Assembly (NCBI GenBank): GCA_963833115.1
Contig: CAWHWS010000002.1
Location: forward strand, 2,666,001-2,730,000
Source of the DNA: Hasllibacter sp963833115
Lineage (GTDB): Bacteria; Pseudomonadota; Alphaproteobacteria; Rhodobacterales; Rhodobacteraceae
DNA: 64,000 nucleotides
Direction: 5' to 3'
Part shown: positions 6,982-17,068 of the stretch, one piece after another
How positions within the stretch are numbered: the stretch's first letter is position 1
Layout of the letters: the number at the start of each line of letters is the position of its first letter
The notes under the pieces: model-generated
Seen by the model: the letters and a program-made list of their open reading frames with translations, nothing else
Told to the model about the DNA's origin: nothing
Databases searched by the model: none
Position numbers and translations under genes: made by a program

Positions 6982-8406
6982 TCAGGACAGCTCGCGCACG
7001 TCCGTGAGCCGCCCCGTGATCGCCGCCGCCGCCGCCATCGCCGGGCTCATGAGGTGCGTGCGCCCGCCCCGGCCCTGCCGCCCCTCGAAGTTGCGGTTGG
7101 ACGTCGCGGCGCAGCGCTCGCCGGGCGCGAGCTGGTCGGGGTTCATCGCCAGGCACATCGAGCACCCCGCGAGCCGCCATTCGAAGCCTGCGGCGATGAA
7201 CACGTCCGCCAACCCCTCCTCCTCGGCCTGCGCCCGCACGAGGCCGGAGCCCGGCACCACCATCGCGCGCAGCCCGTCCTTGATCCGCTGCCCGCGCAGG
7301 ATCCCGGCCGCGGCGCGCAGGTCCTCGATCCGCCCGTTGGTGCACGATCCGATGAACACCGTGTCGATCTCCACGTCGCGCAGGCGCGTGCCGGGCGCGA
7401 GGCCCATGTAGTCGAGCGAGCGGCGCACCGCCTCGACCTTGCCGCCCTGGAAGTCCTCGGGCGCCGGCACCACCCCGTCGATCGGCAGGACGTCCTCCGG
7501 CGAGGTGCCCCAGGTCACGACCGGCGCGATGTCCTCGCCGCGCAGCACGACCTCCTTGTCCCAGCGCGCGCCCTCGTCGGAGGAGAGCGTGCGCCACCAG
7601 TCCAGCGCCGCCTCCCACTGGGCGCCCTCGGGCGCGTGCGGGCGCCCCTCGCAATAGGCGAAGGTCGTCTCGTCCGGCGCGATCAGCCCCGCGCGCGCCC
7701 CGCCCTCGATCGCCATGTTGCAGACGGTCATCCGCCCTTCCATCGACAGCGCGCGGATCGCCTCGCCGCAATACTCGATCACGTGGCCCGTGCCGCCCGC
7801 CGTCCCGGTCGCGCCGATCACCGAGAGGGTGATGTCCTTGGCCGTGACCCCGGGCCGCAGGCTCCCGGTGATCTCGACGCGCATGTTCTTCGCCTTGCGC
7901 TGGATCAGGGTCTGCGTCGCCAGGACGTGCTCCACCTCCGACGTGCCGATCCCGTGCGCCAGCGCGCCGAACGCGCCGTGCGTCGCGGTGTGGCTGTCCC
8001 CGCACACGACCGTCATCCCCGGCAGGGTCCAGCCCTGCTCGGGCCCGACGATGTGCACGATCCCCTGCCGCACGTCGCTCACCGGGTAGTAGTGGATGCC
8101 GAACTCGCGTGCGTTCGTGTCGAGGGCGGCGACCTGCACGGCGCTGTCCTCAGTCATGTTGGCGGGGTCCTCGCGGCCCGGGGTGGTCGGCACGTTGTGG
8201 TCGGGCACCGCGATGGTCCGCTCCGGCGCGCGCACGCGCCGGCCGCTCAGTCGCAGCCCCTCGAACGCCTGCGGGCTCGTCACCTCGTGCACCAGATGCC
8301 GGTCGATGTAGAGGAGCGCGGTCCCGTCCTCGGCCTCGTGCACCAGATGGGCGTCCCAGATCTTGTCGTAGAGGGTGCGGGCGGGGGGGTCGGTCGGTCG
8401 GGGCAT
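6982..8406 (-). CDS. leuC: 3-isopropylmalate dehydratase, large subunit
   Basis: This 474-residue protein is the iron-sulfur (aconitase-type) subunit that, with LeuD, isomerises isopropylmalate. Recognisable parts are TLYDKIWDAHLV at the N-terminus, VCGDSHTATHGAFGALAHGIG, VFIGSCTNGRIEDLRAAA with the first cluster cysteine, and AGCSMCLAMNPDQLAPGERC with the two C-x2-C ligands, followed by SNRNFEGRQGRGGRTHLMSP. ATG 8404-8406 follows CCAGGAGG, fixing the start. It is the first gene of the leucine cluster. leuA is not in the window. Confidence 0.97.
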   Translation of the reverse strand: MPRPTDPPARTLYDKIWDAHLVHEAEDGTALLYIDRHLVHEVTSPQAFEGLRLSGRRVRAPERTIAVPDHNVPTTPGREDPANMTEDSAVQVAALDTNAREFGIHYYPVSDVRQGIVHIVGPEQGWTLPGMTVVCGDSHTATHGAFGALAHGIGTSEVEHVLATQTLIQRKAKNMRVEITGSLRPGVTAKDITLSVIGATGTAGGTGHVIEYCGEAIRALSMEGRMTVCNMAIEGGARAGLIAPDETTFAYCEGRPHAPEGAQWEAALDWWRTLSSDEGARWDKEVVLRGEDIAPVVTWGTSPEDVLPIDGVVPAPEDFQGGKVEAVRRSLDYMGLAPGTRLRDVEIDTVFIGSCTNGRIEDLRAAAGILRGQRIKDGLRAMVVPGSGLVRAQAEEEGLADVFIAAGFEWRLAGCSMCLAMNPDQLAPGERCAATSNRNFEGRQGRGGRTHLMSPAMAAAAAITGRLTDVRELS

Positions 8407-8593
8407 GGCGGCCTCCTGGAATGTCGGGACGGGATCGCCGCGGGCGGCGCGGCTCGGCGGGCTAGATCGGCCGCGCGGCGGTCCGATGACGCCCGTCGAA
8501 GCGCCCCGGAAGGCGTGCCCTGTCGGCGAGGTCGAGGACGGGTCCCATGCCGCGCTAGCTATCCCCGACATGGCCGCCGGGCAAGGGCACGCT

Positions 8594-8637
8594 AGCTTGC
8601 GCCCGCAGACGGCGCCAGCTTGCGTCCGCAGACGACG
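8594..8637. repeat. Two 21-bp direct repeats upstream of the SOUL-family gene
   Basis: AGCTTGCGCCCGCAGACGGCG (8594-8614) and AGCTTGCGTCCGCAGACGACG (8617-8637) match at 19 of 21 positions and are offset by 23 bases. The second ends 14 bases before the ATG of the gene at 8652, so the pair covers its leader or promoter. The rest of 8407-8593 holds no gene that I can support. Confidence 0.6.
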
Positions 8638-8651
8638 GAGACGTCCCCGCC

Positions 8652-9302
8652 ATGCCCCGCCCCTCGCCCGCCGCCGCCCTCCTCGCCGCCGCCACGTCGC
8701 TGCTGCCCGGAGCGGCCGCGCCCCAGGCCGCCCCGCCGGCCGCGGAGTGGCGCGGGACCGAGATCCCGGCCGCCCGCACGCTCTGGTCCGAGGAGGTGGA
8801 CGGCGGCACGCTGGAGCTGCGCGACTACGCCCCCCACGTCCTCGCCGAGGTGCGCGTCCGAGGCGCGCGGTCCGGCGCGGCCTCGACCGGCTTCCGCCGC
8901 CTCGCCGGCTACATCTTCGGCGGCAACTCCGGCGGCGAGGACGGCGGTGACGACGGCGGCGGCGCCAAGATCGCGATGACCGCCCCCGTCGCCCAGACCC
9001 CCGGCGAGGACGGCGTCTGGACCGTCGCCTTCACGATGCCCGCCCGCTGGAGCCTGGACGCCCTGCCCCGCGCCGAGGACCCCTCCGTCACGCTGCGCCA
9101 GGATCCCGGCGGCCTGCGCCTGTCGCTCCGCTTCGCCGGCAGCTGGCGCCAGGACGGGCTCGGCGCGCGGGCGGACGCGCTCCGCGCCGAGGCCGCCGCC
9201 CGGGGCCTCGCGCCGACCGGGGGGCCGAGCTACCTCTTCTACGACGGGCCGATGACCCCGCCCTTCCTGCGGCGCAACGAGGTGTCGATCCCGGTGGAGT
9301 GA
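8652..9302 (+). CDS. SOUL-family haem-binding-like protein, exported
   Basis: The 216-residue protein begins with a signal-peptide-like stretch (SPAAALLAAATSLLPGAAAP) and then shows the SOUL/HBP pattern: LELRDYAPHVLAEV, GFRRLAGYIFGGN, AKIAMTAPVAQTP, WTVAFTMPARWSLDALPRAED and a final SYLFYDGPMTPPFLRRNEV. SOUL proteins bind haem or related tetrapyrroles in a beta-barrel; bacterial members are poorly studied. A Gly/Asp-rich insert (SGGEDGGDDGGG) interrupts the barrel loop after YIFGGN. It is probably periplasmic. It precedes the MscS gene on the same strand by 31 bases. Confidence 0.85.
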   Translation: MPRPSPAAALLAAATSLLPGAAAPQAAPPAAEWRGTEIPAARTLWSEEVDGGTLELRDYAPHVLAEVRVRGARSGAASTGFRRLAGYIFGGNSGGEDGGDDGGGAKIAMTAPVAQTPGEDGVWTVAFTMPARWSLDALPRAEDPSVTLRQDPGGLRLSLRFAGSWRQDGLGARADALRAEAAARGLAPTGGPSYLFYDGPMTPPFLRRNEVSIPVE

Positions 9303-9333
9303 GCGCGCCCACCTGGACGCGCCCCGCCCGCCC

Positions 9334-10704
9334 ATGCCCTATCGGCGCATGGAGCCGGTCACACCCCTCGATCTGAGCGACAACGTCTCGGCCCTGCTGG
9401 GCAATGTCGAGAACGTCGCCCTGTCCTTCATGCAGCCCGGCTGGCGCCTGTGGCAGCTCCTGATCCTCCTGGCGATCGTCGCCGGCGCCTGGGCGGTGCA
9501 CCATTACGCCGGCCCGCGCATCCGGGCCTGGGTCGCCCGGCAGGGCTGGCCGCGCTGGCGCCTGCGCATCGCCGCGATCGTGCTGCGGCGCCTGTGGCTC
9601 CTGGCCTTCGTCCTCGCGGCCTGGGCCGTCGTCCTGATCATTCGGGAGGTCACCTGGCCCTCGCGCAGCTACCTCATCGCCCTCGTCGCCACCATCGCCT
9701 CGGCCTGGCTCGCCATCTCCATCGCCGCGCGCACCATCCGGAGCCGCGCGCTGCGCCGCATCGTGGTGTGGTTCGCCGCCGGCTGGGTCACCGTCTACTA
9801 TCTCGGGATCGAGGCGGAGACCCGCGGCGCCCTCGACGCGGCCGCCATCCGCGCCGGGGATTTCCGCGTCTCGGTGCTCGACCTCATCCTCGTCGTCACG
9901 ATCACGGGCGTGCTCTTCTTCGCGGCCAACTTCGTCGCCACCGCCTCCGCCGACCGCATCCGCCGGAACGAGGAGATGAGCCCCTCGATGAAGGTGCTCT
10001 CGGTCAAGATCCTCCAGCTCGGCCTCTACGGCGCGGCCTTCTTCATCGGCCTGCGCGCGGTGGGCGTGGACCTCACGGGCCTCGCGGTCCTCTCGGGCGC
10101 CATCGGCGTCGGCATCGGCTTCGGCCTGCAGAAGGTCGTCTCGAACCTGATCTCCGGGGTCATCATCCTCCTCGACAAGTCGATCAAGCCCGGCGACGTG
10201 ATCTCCCTCGGCGACACGTTCGGCTGGGTCGGCACGCTCGGCGCGCGCTACGCGTCCATCACCACGCGCGACGGCAAGGAATACCTGATCCCGAACGAGG
10301 ACCTCATCACCGGGCAGGTGGTGAACTGGTCCCATTCCAACGAGTTCGTCCGGCTCGACATCTTCTTCGGCACCGCCTACGGCGACGACCCCCACGCCGT
10401 GCGCCGCGTCGCCAAGGCCGCCGCCGCCGGGGTCGAGCGGGTGCTGACCCATCCGAACGCGCCGGTCTGCCACATCGTCGGCTTCGGCGATTCCTCGGTC
10501 GACTACATCCTGCGCTTCTGGATCCGCGACCCCACGGGCGGGCTCACCAACATCCGCGGCAACGTCTACCTCGCGCTCTGGGACGCCTTCCAGGAGAACG
10601 GGATCTCCATCCCCTTCCCCCAGCGGGAGGTGCGGATGCTCGGCGATCCCGCGGGCGGGCCGGGTGGCGGGGCGCCGGACGCGCCCCGCCGGGACGCGGG
10701 CTAG
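9334..10704 (+). CDS. MscS-family mechanosensitive ion channel
   Basis: The 456-residue protein has several N-terminal helices (about residues 40-200) and then the MscS core. TM3 is GLAVLSGAIGVGIGFGLQKV with the Gly/Ala packing pattern, followed by NLISGVIILLDKSIKPGDVI, then the beta domain (GTLGARYASITTRDGKEYLI, PNEDLITGQVVNWSH) and the alpha-beta C-terminal domain. It opens under membrane tension to release solutes at osmotic downshift. The start may be at 9334 or at the ATG five codons later. Its stop overlaps the convergent stop of the VPLPA-CTERM gene in the shared bases CTAG at 10701-10704. Confidence 0.92.
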   Translation: MPYRRMEPVTPLDLSDNVSALLGNVENVALSFMQPGWRLWQLLILLAIVAGAWAVHHYAGPRIRAWVARQGWPRWRLRIAAIVLRRLWLLAFVLAAWAVVLIIREVTWPSRSYLIALVATIASAWLAISIAARTIRSRALRRIVVWFAAGWVTVYYLGIEAETRGALDAAAIRAGDFRVSVLDLILVVTITGVLFFAANFVATASADRIRRNEEMSPSMKVLSVKILQLGLYGAAFFIGLRAVGVDLTGLAVLSGAIGVGIGFGLQKVVSNLISGVIILLDKSIKPGDVISLGDTFGWVGTLGARYASITTRDGKEYLIPNEDLITGQVVNWSHSNEFVRLDIFFGTAYGDDPHAVRRVAKAAAAGVERVLTHPNAPVCHIVGFGDSSVDYILRFWIRDPTGGLTNIRGNVYLALWDAFQENGISIPFPQREVRMLGDPAGGPGGGAPDAPRRDAG

Positions 10705-12549
10705 CCCCTGCGGCGCAGCGCGGCCGTCCCGCCCAGCGCCAGCAGCAGCATCGGCAGCCCGGCCGGCACCGGGATCGGCGCCACCGGGTCGCCGCCACCG
10801 CCATCGCCCGGCGCGGCCGCCACGCTGAACACGCCGCCGTCGAACGCCCCGGTCGCCGCCCCCTCCGGCACGCCGAAGAAGGAGAACGTCGCCCCGCCCA
10901 GAGCGAACACCTCCGCCGTGCCCGCCACGTCCAGGAGGTCGAACGCGTCCCCCGCCATCGGCAGGAACCCGTCCAGGAACGTCACCTCGATCGACAGCGC
11001 GTCCGCGATGAGGTCGCCCGTCACGACCAGACGGTCGAACAGGCCCGGCGCGCTCCCCGCGATCTCGAAGGCCAGGATCCCGTCGAAGACCTCCAGGTCC
11101 CCGTCGATCGTCATCGTCCCCGGAGAGGCCCCCGGCGCGATCGTCCCGCCGTCCAGGATCACGTCCGCGGCGATGGTGCCGCCATCGCCGGTGAGCGTGC
11201 CGCCCGAGCGGACGTTGACGTTGCGCGCCTCGACCCGGCCGCCGGACGCCACGACGAGTGTCCCGTCACCGTCGATGCCCTCCGCGCCGTTGAAAACGTT
11301 GCGGTCCGGCCGGACCCCGCCGATGTCGACGTCGAGCGCGGCCGAGAGGGTCCCGCCATTCGACACCGTCACCGTCCCGCGGTTCGGGCCGAAGATCGTG
11401 GGCTCCCCGATGGGGCGGAGCACAAAGCTCGCCCCGACGCCGATCTGGACGTCGCGCGTGGTCGAGACGACGCTGCCCGCCCCGTCGACGGTCAGGGACG
11501 GCGCCACGCCACGAGCGCCCGCCACGGTGACCCCGAAGTTCCCCCCATCGTCGTCGTCCGGGTTGGCTCGCGGGTCGAAGATAGTCGTCACCGAACGCCG
11601 CCACGAACGCGTCCACCGCGCCGGTCGGGTCCTCCTGCCGGATCGCGCCGCCCCCGGTGACCGAGACGGACGCGCCGTCGCCGATCAAGAGCCCGGTCGC
11701 GTGCGTGACCGAGGAGCCGAGATCCGCCACCGTCAGGCTCGACGTCCCGACCTCGGGGAACCTGGTCCCGACGCCGCTGCTGAGCTCGATCCGCGACGCG
11801 GTCAGAATCTCGCGGAACGCCTCGCGGATGAGGATGTCGGGCACCAGGTCGGCGGGGTCGACGACCTCGTCGAAATCCTCGCCCTCCATCTCGACCTCCT
11901 GGCGAAGCTCGTCGATGGCCGCCTGCAGGAGCGGCTCCACCCGCTCGGCCACGCGCGATGCGCTCTCGGCCCGCACGTCCATCTTGCCGCCGCCGGACAC
12001 CGTCAAAGTGCCCTGACGGTCCGCGCCGCCGAACACGCGCACCGGCGCGCCCTCGATGTCGAGCAGCGTCCCCGAGCCCTCGATCAGGGCCGACGCGTCG
12101 CCGAACTCCCGCTCCTCGACCGAGCCGACGCCGCCGGGACCGATGAAGAGGCCCACGCCCTGCGGATCGGCGCGGCCCGAGGTGAGCGAGACGAACGCCT
12201 CGTCCTGCACCTCGAGCCGGCCGCGCGCCTGCACGCTGAACTGGCCGATGGACTCGAGCGAGGCCCCGTTGCCGCGCACGCGCAGGAGCGATCCCGCCTC
12301 CTCGCGTGCCCCGCGCACGCCGATGCTCTCGATCCCGGTCAGGGACGTTTCCGGCGGCGCGGCGTTGATCTCCAGCGCGCCGGACTGGCCGTCGATGCCG
12401 AGTCGAAGAAAGCGGTCGATCGTCACCGCGCTGGCGCCGGTGCCGTCCGGATCGATCACGATGTCGGCCGTCGCCGGGCCGAGCGCGGCCAGGAGGGCGA
12501 GCGCGGAGATGGCGCCGCCGGCGGCGGCGCGGAAATGTCTCGAATGCAT
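10701..12549 (-). pseudogene. VPLPA-CTERM surface protein with autotransporter-type repeats, frameshifted
   Basis: Two overlapping frames make one protein of about 610 residues. The first (from ATG 12547-12549) has a signal peptide (GGAISALALLAALGPATA) and repeats of the T5SS/PEP-CTERM-associated type, such as GTLTVSGGGKMDV and ATGLLIGDGASVSVTGGGAI. It runs out of frame near 11585. The second frame continues with GTVTVSNGGTLSAALDVDIG and ends with APIPVPAGLPMLLLALGGTA plus a short arginine tail, a VPLPA-CTERM sorting signal. A single-base change joins them, so this is either a recent pseudogene or a sequence error. The intact protein would be exported and processed by an exosortase-like system not seen in this window. 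Confidence 0.75.
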
Positions 12550-12651
12550 GAAGGATCGTCCCTGTGTCCTGCCGCGTGGTCGCGACGATGATCGCGGCGG
12601 GCCGGATGTCCGAGGGCGTGCCACGTGACTACGCTAGGCCGAGGGTTGAGG

Positions 12652-12679
12652 CTTGTCCATGACCCTACGGCATTAAGAT
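12652..12679 (+). promoter_or_regulatory. Possible promoter upstream of rsfS
   Basis: CTTGTC (12652-12657) and TAAGAT (12674-12679) are 16 bases apart and resemble the alphaproteobacterial -35/-10 pattern. They lie in the 284-base gap between the VPLPA-CTERM gene and rsfS. The match is modest. Apart from this I see no supported feature in 12550-12818. Confidence 0.25.
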
Positions 12680-12833
12680 CGTGGTAACGCCGTTTCCCGG
12701 CGTCCCGCCCGGGCCCCGACCCGCGCGCCTGCCCGTCGCCCGGCCCGGGACGTTGATCGGGCGCCGCAACGACCCTAGTTTGACCCTATCCCGAGCCGGC
12801 CCCGCCCGGCGCGCCACCAAGGAGGACGATGTC

Positions 12834-13307
12834 CTGTCAGATGCCGCCACCGCGACCCGCCACGGGACCGCGCCAGAGGCCGCGCCCCGCGTGACCGGCG
12901 GCGCCCCCCGCCCGCAGCCGAGCGTGCCCGCGCTCCTGGCCGCGATCCTGGACAGCCTGGATACCGACAAGGCCGAGGAGGTCGTCACCATCGACCTCGC
13001 CGGCAAGTCCCAGATGGCCGACCACATGGTCGTCGCCTCCGGCCGGTCCTCGCGCCAGGTGCAGTCCATCGCCGAGAAGCTCACCGCCCGCCTCAAGGCC
13101 GATTTCGACCGGATCGCCAAGGTCGAGGGCAAGGGCACCGGCGACTGGGTCCTGATCGACACCGGCGACGTGATCGTCCACGTCTTCCGCCCAGAGGTCC
13201 GCGACTTCTACCAGATCGAGAAGATGTGGGGCGGCCCGGGCGCGCCCGGCGCCCCCGCCCCCGCCACGGACCACGCGGCGGCGGCCCGCCCGGAGCCGCA
13301 GGGCTGA
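12834..13307 (+). CDS. rsfS: Ribosome silencing factor RsfS
   Basis: The core (residues about 40-140) carries the RsfS/Iojap pattern: DTDKAEEVVTIDLAGKSQMA, DHMVVASGRSSRQVQSIAEK, GTGDWVLIDTGDVIVHVFRP and RDFYQIEKMW. RsfS binds ribosomal protein L14 and blocks subunit joining in poor conditions. A strong AAGGAGG at 12819-12825 points to a start near 12829-12834. The ATG there is out of frame, so the in-frame choice is CTG 12834; the only upstream GTG (12681) would add 51 unusual residues. A lost C in the run after ATGTC would also explain the mismatch. The tail after EKMW is a short Gly/Ala/Pro extension. rlmH overlaps its stop. Confidence 0.9.
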   Translation: MSDAATATRHGTAPEAAPRVTGGAPRPQPSVPALLAAILDSLDTDKAEEVVTIDLAGKSQMADHMVVASGRSSRQVQSIAEKLTARLKADFDRIAKVEGKGTGDWVLIDTGDVIVHVFRPEVRDFYQIEKMWGGPGAPGAPAPATDHAAAARPEPQG

Positions 13308-13774
13308 GGCTCCACATCTGCGCCGTCGGCCGGCTCCGCGCGGGGCCGGAGCGCTCCCTCGTGGACGATTACGGCGCCCGCCTCGCCAAGGCCGGGCGTC
13401 CCCTCTCCCTCGGCCCGCTCGAGATCCGGGAGGTGGAGGCCCGCCGCGGCGGCGGCATGGCGGGAGAGGCCGCCCTCCTCGCCCGCGCCGTCCCGGACGG
13501 GGCCGTGACCATCGCCCTGGACGAGCGCGGCGCCGCCCTCGCCTCGCCGGACCTCGCCGCCCGCCTCGCCGCTTGGCGCGACGAGGGCCGCCGCGACGCG
13601 GCCTTCCTCGTCGGCGGCGCGGACGGGCTCGACCCGGCCCTGCGCGGCGGCGCCGACCTCGCGCTCTCCTTCGGCCCGATGGTCTGGCCCCACATGCTCG
13701 CGCGCGCCATGCTCGCCGAGCAGCTCTACCGCGCGGTCACGATCCTCGCCGGCGGCCCCTACCACCGCGCCTGA
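13304..13774 (+). CDS. rlmH: 23S rRNA (pseudouridine-1915-N3)-methyltransferase
   Basis: The 156-residue protein matches the SPOUT-class RlmH family: N-terminal RLHICAVGRLRAGPE, AVTIALDERGAALASPDLAA, the knot region AFLVGGADGLDPALR and the C-terminal MVWPHMLARAMLAEQLYRA with ILAGGPYHR. It methylates pseudouridine 1915 in helix 69 of 23S rRNA. Family length and N-terminus place the start at CTG 13304-13306, overlapping the rsfS stop in CTGA. No ATG, GTG or TTG gives this N-terminus. Translational coupling with rsfS is likely. The 159 bases after it hold only C/G-run hairpins. Confidence 0.9.
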   Translation: MRLHICAVGRLRAGPERSLVDDYGARLAKAGRPLSLGPLEIREVEARRGGGMAGEAALLARAVPDGAVTIALDERGAALASPDLAARLAAWRDEGRRDAAFLVGGADGLDPALRGGADLALSFGPMVWPHMLARAMLAEQLYRAVTILAGGPYHRA

Positions 13775-13933
13775 ACCCCCCTCGGGACCCGCCCCGTCCG
13801 CCCCCCGCCGGGGGCGCCTGCCGGGGGCGGGGGTCCGGGGGGCGTCCCCCGGCCCGGCCGAGGGCGCCGCCCGCGGGCTGGCGCGCCCGCGCCCCCGCGC
13901 CTAGACCCGCGGGCGGCAAGCCGGAGGCCCGCG

Positions 13934-15463
13934 ATGACCCGTCCCGTGATCCTGACCATCCTCGACGGCTGGGGCCTCTCGGACCGCACGGAGGGCAACG
14001 CCCCCCGCCTCGCGCGCACGCCGGTGATGGACCGCCTGATGGCGACCTGCCCGAACGCGACCCTGGTGACCCACGGCCCGGACGTCGGCCTGCCCACCGG
14101 GCAGATGGGCAATTCCGAGGTCGGGCACACCAACATCGGCGCCGGCCGCGTGGTGGCGATGGACCTCGGCCGCATCGACCTCGCCATCGAGGACGGCTCC
14201 TTCGCCGCCAACGCCGCCATCCGCGCCTTCGCGGCGCAGGTCATGCGGCAGGGCGGGGACGCGCACCTGATGGGCGTCGCCTCCGACGGCGGCGTGCACG
14301 GCCACCTGTCGCACCTCCTGGCGGCGGCGGGGATCCTCACCAAGGAGGGTCTGCGCGTCCACGTCCACGCCGTCACCGACGGGCGCGACGTCGGCCCGCG
14401 CAGCGCGCCCGCGTTCCTCGCCGCGCTGGAGGCCGGCCTCCCGGGCGGCGCCGCGATCGCCACCGTCACGGGCCGCTACTGGGCGATGGACCGCGACCAC
14501 CGCTGGGACCGCGTCGAGCGCGCCTACCGCGCCGTCGCCGACGCCGACGGCGCGCCCTTCGCCGCGGCGGGCGAGGCCGTCGCCGCCGCCCACGCCGCCG
14601 GCATCACCGACGAGTTCGTCGAACCCGCCATCGTCGGCGACTATCCCGGCCTGTCCGAGGCGGACGGCCTCTTCTGCCTCAACTTCCGCGCCGACCGCGC
14701 GCGCGAGATCATGGCCGCGCTCGGCGATCCCGCCTTCGACGCGTTCCGCCGCGGCCGGGGGCCCGTCGCGCCCCTCATGGGCATGGCCGACTATTCCGAG
14801 GCCCACATGGCCTACATGACCGCGGCCTACCCCAAGTCCGCGATCGAGAACACGCTCGGCCACTGGACCGCCGCCCGCGGCCTGCGGCAGTTCCGCGTCG
14901 CCGAGACCGAGAAGTACCCCCACGTGACCTTCTTCCTCAACGGCGGCGTGGAGCCCCCCGAGGCGGGCGAGGACCGCGCCATGCCGCGCTCGCCGGACGT
15001 GGCCACCTACGACCTGCGCCCCGAGATGTCCTGCGCCGAGGTGACGGACCGCCTCGTCGAGGCGATCTCCGGTGCGGGCGGGGCGGGCTACGACCTCGTC
15101 GTGTGCAACTACGCCAACCCCGACATGGTCGGGCACACCGGCGACCTCGCCGCCGCCATCGCCGCCTGCGAGGCGGTGGATGCCGGGCTCGGCCGGGCGC
15201 TGGGGGCGATGGAGGCGGCCGGCGGCGCCATGCTGGTCTGCGCCGATCACGGGAATTGCGAGACGATGATCGCCGAGGATGGCGGGCCGCACACGGCGCA
15301 CACCCTGAACCCGGTGCCGGTGATCCTGGCGGGCGGCCCCCCGGGGGCGACCCTGTCGGACGGGCGCCTGGCGGACCTCGCGCCCACGCTCCTGGCGCTC
15401 ATGGGGCTGGACGCGCCGCCCGAGATGACCGGACGGAACCTCATGGCGCCGACGGCATCGTGA
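13934..15463 (+). CDS. gpmI: 2,3-bisphosphoglycerate-independent phosphoglycerate mutase
   Basis: This 509-residue enzyme interconverts 3- and 2-phosphoglycerate in glycolysis using two manganese ions and a phosphoserine intermediate. The alkaline-phosphatase-fold motifs are complete: LTILDGWGLS with the first metal aspartate, QMGNSEVGHTNIGAGR with the catalytic serine, ASDGGVHGHLSHL, AVTDGRDVGPRSA, LNFRADRAREIM, NYANPDMVGHTGDLAAAI and ADHGNCETMI. Length is normal for the family. It is followed by ctpA after 109 bases. In many related genomes an envC-type murein hydrolase activator gene sits between the two, and it is missing here. Confidence 0.96.
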   Translation: MTRPVILTILDGWGLSDRTEGNAPRLARTPVMDRLMATCPNATLVTHGPDVGLPTGQMGNSEVGHTNIGAGRVVAMDLGRIDLAIEDGSFAANAAIRAFAAQVMRQGGDAHLMGVASDGGVHGHLSHLLAAAGILTKEGLRVHVHAVTDGRDVGPRSAPAFLAALEAGLPGGAAIATVTGRYWAMDRDHRWDRVERAYRAVADADGAPFAAAGEAVAAAHAAGITDEFVEPAIVGDYPGLSEADGLFCLNFRADRAREIMAALGDPAFDAFRRGRGPVAPLMGMADYSEAHMAYMTAAYPKSAIENTLGHWTAARGLRQFRVAETEKYPHVTFFLNGGVEPPEAGEDRAMPRSPDVATYDLRPEMSCAEVTDRLVEAISGAGGAGYDLVVCNYANPDMVGHTGDLAAAIAACEAVDAGLGRALGAMEAAGGAMLVCADHGNCETMIAEDGGPHTAHTLNPVPVILAGGPPGATLSDGRLADLAPTLLALMGLDAPPEMTGRNLMAPTAS

Positions 15464-15572
15464 TCCGCCCGCGGGCGGGGCGATGCGCGCCCCCGCTTCC
15501 AGCCCGGCGCGACGCGCGCTAGGTTCCGCCGCCGGGGCGCCGCATCGCCGCCCGACGACCGAAAGGCACGAG

Positions 15573-16907
<1,335 letters not shown>

Positions 16908-16953
16908 CCGCGCGCTCCCGCCCGCCCTCGTCGCCTTGCGGCGCCTCGCGCGG

Positions 16954-17005
16954 TTGGGCCGGGCGCCTCGTCGCTGCGCGACGTCGGCGCGGCCGCTGCG
17001 CTGGC
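16954..17005. repeat. Dispersed intergenic repeat, copy 1
   Basis: A block starting TTGGGCCGGGCGCCTCG and ending GGCGCGGCCGCTGCGCTGGC recurs at 53518-53572. Between the conserved flanks is a small hairpin, GTCGC-TGC-GCGAC, whose sequence differs in the second copy while pairing is kept. It lies 47 bases after ctpA, inside a 298-base gap without genes. Confidence 0.7.
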
Positions 17006-17068
17006 GGGGGGCGTCCTTGGGGCGGGAACGCCTTGGACGGAGGTGCGCCTCCGGCGGGGATACTTAGA

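Noticed and set aside
13775..13933. Possible terminator or small RNA between rlmH and gpmI
   Set aside because: The stretch is only runs of C and G giving many alternative stems; no single fold stands out.
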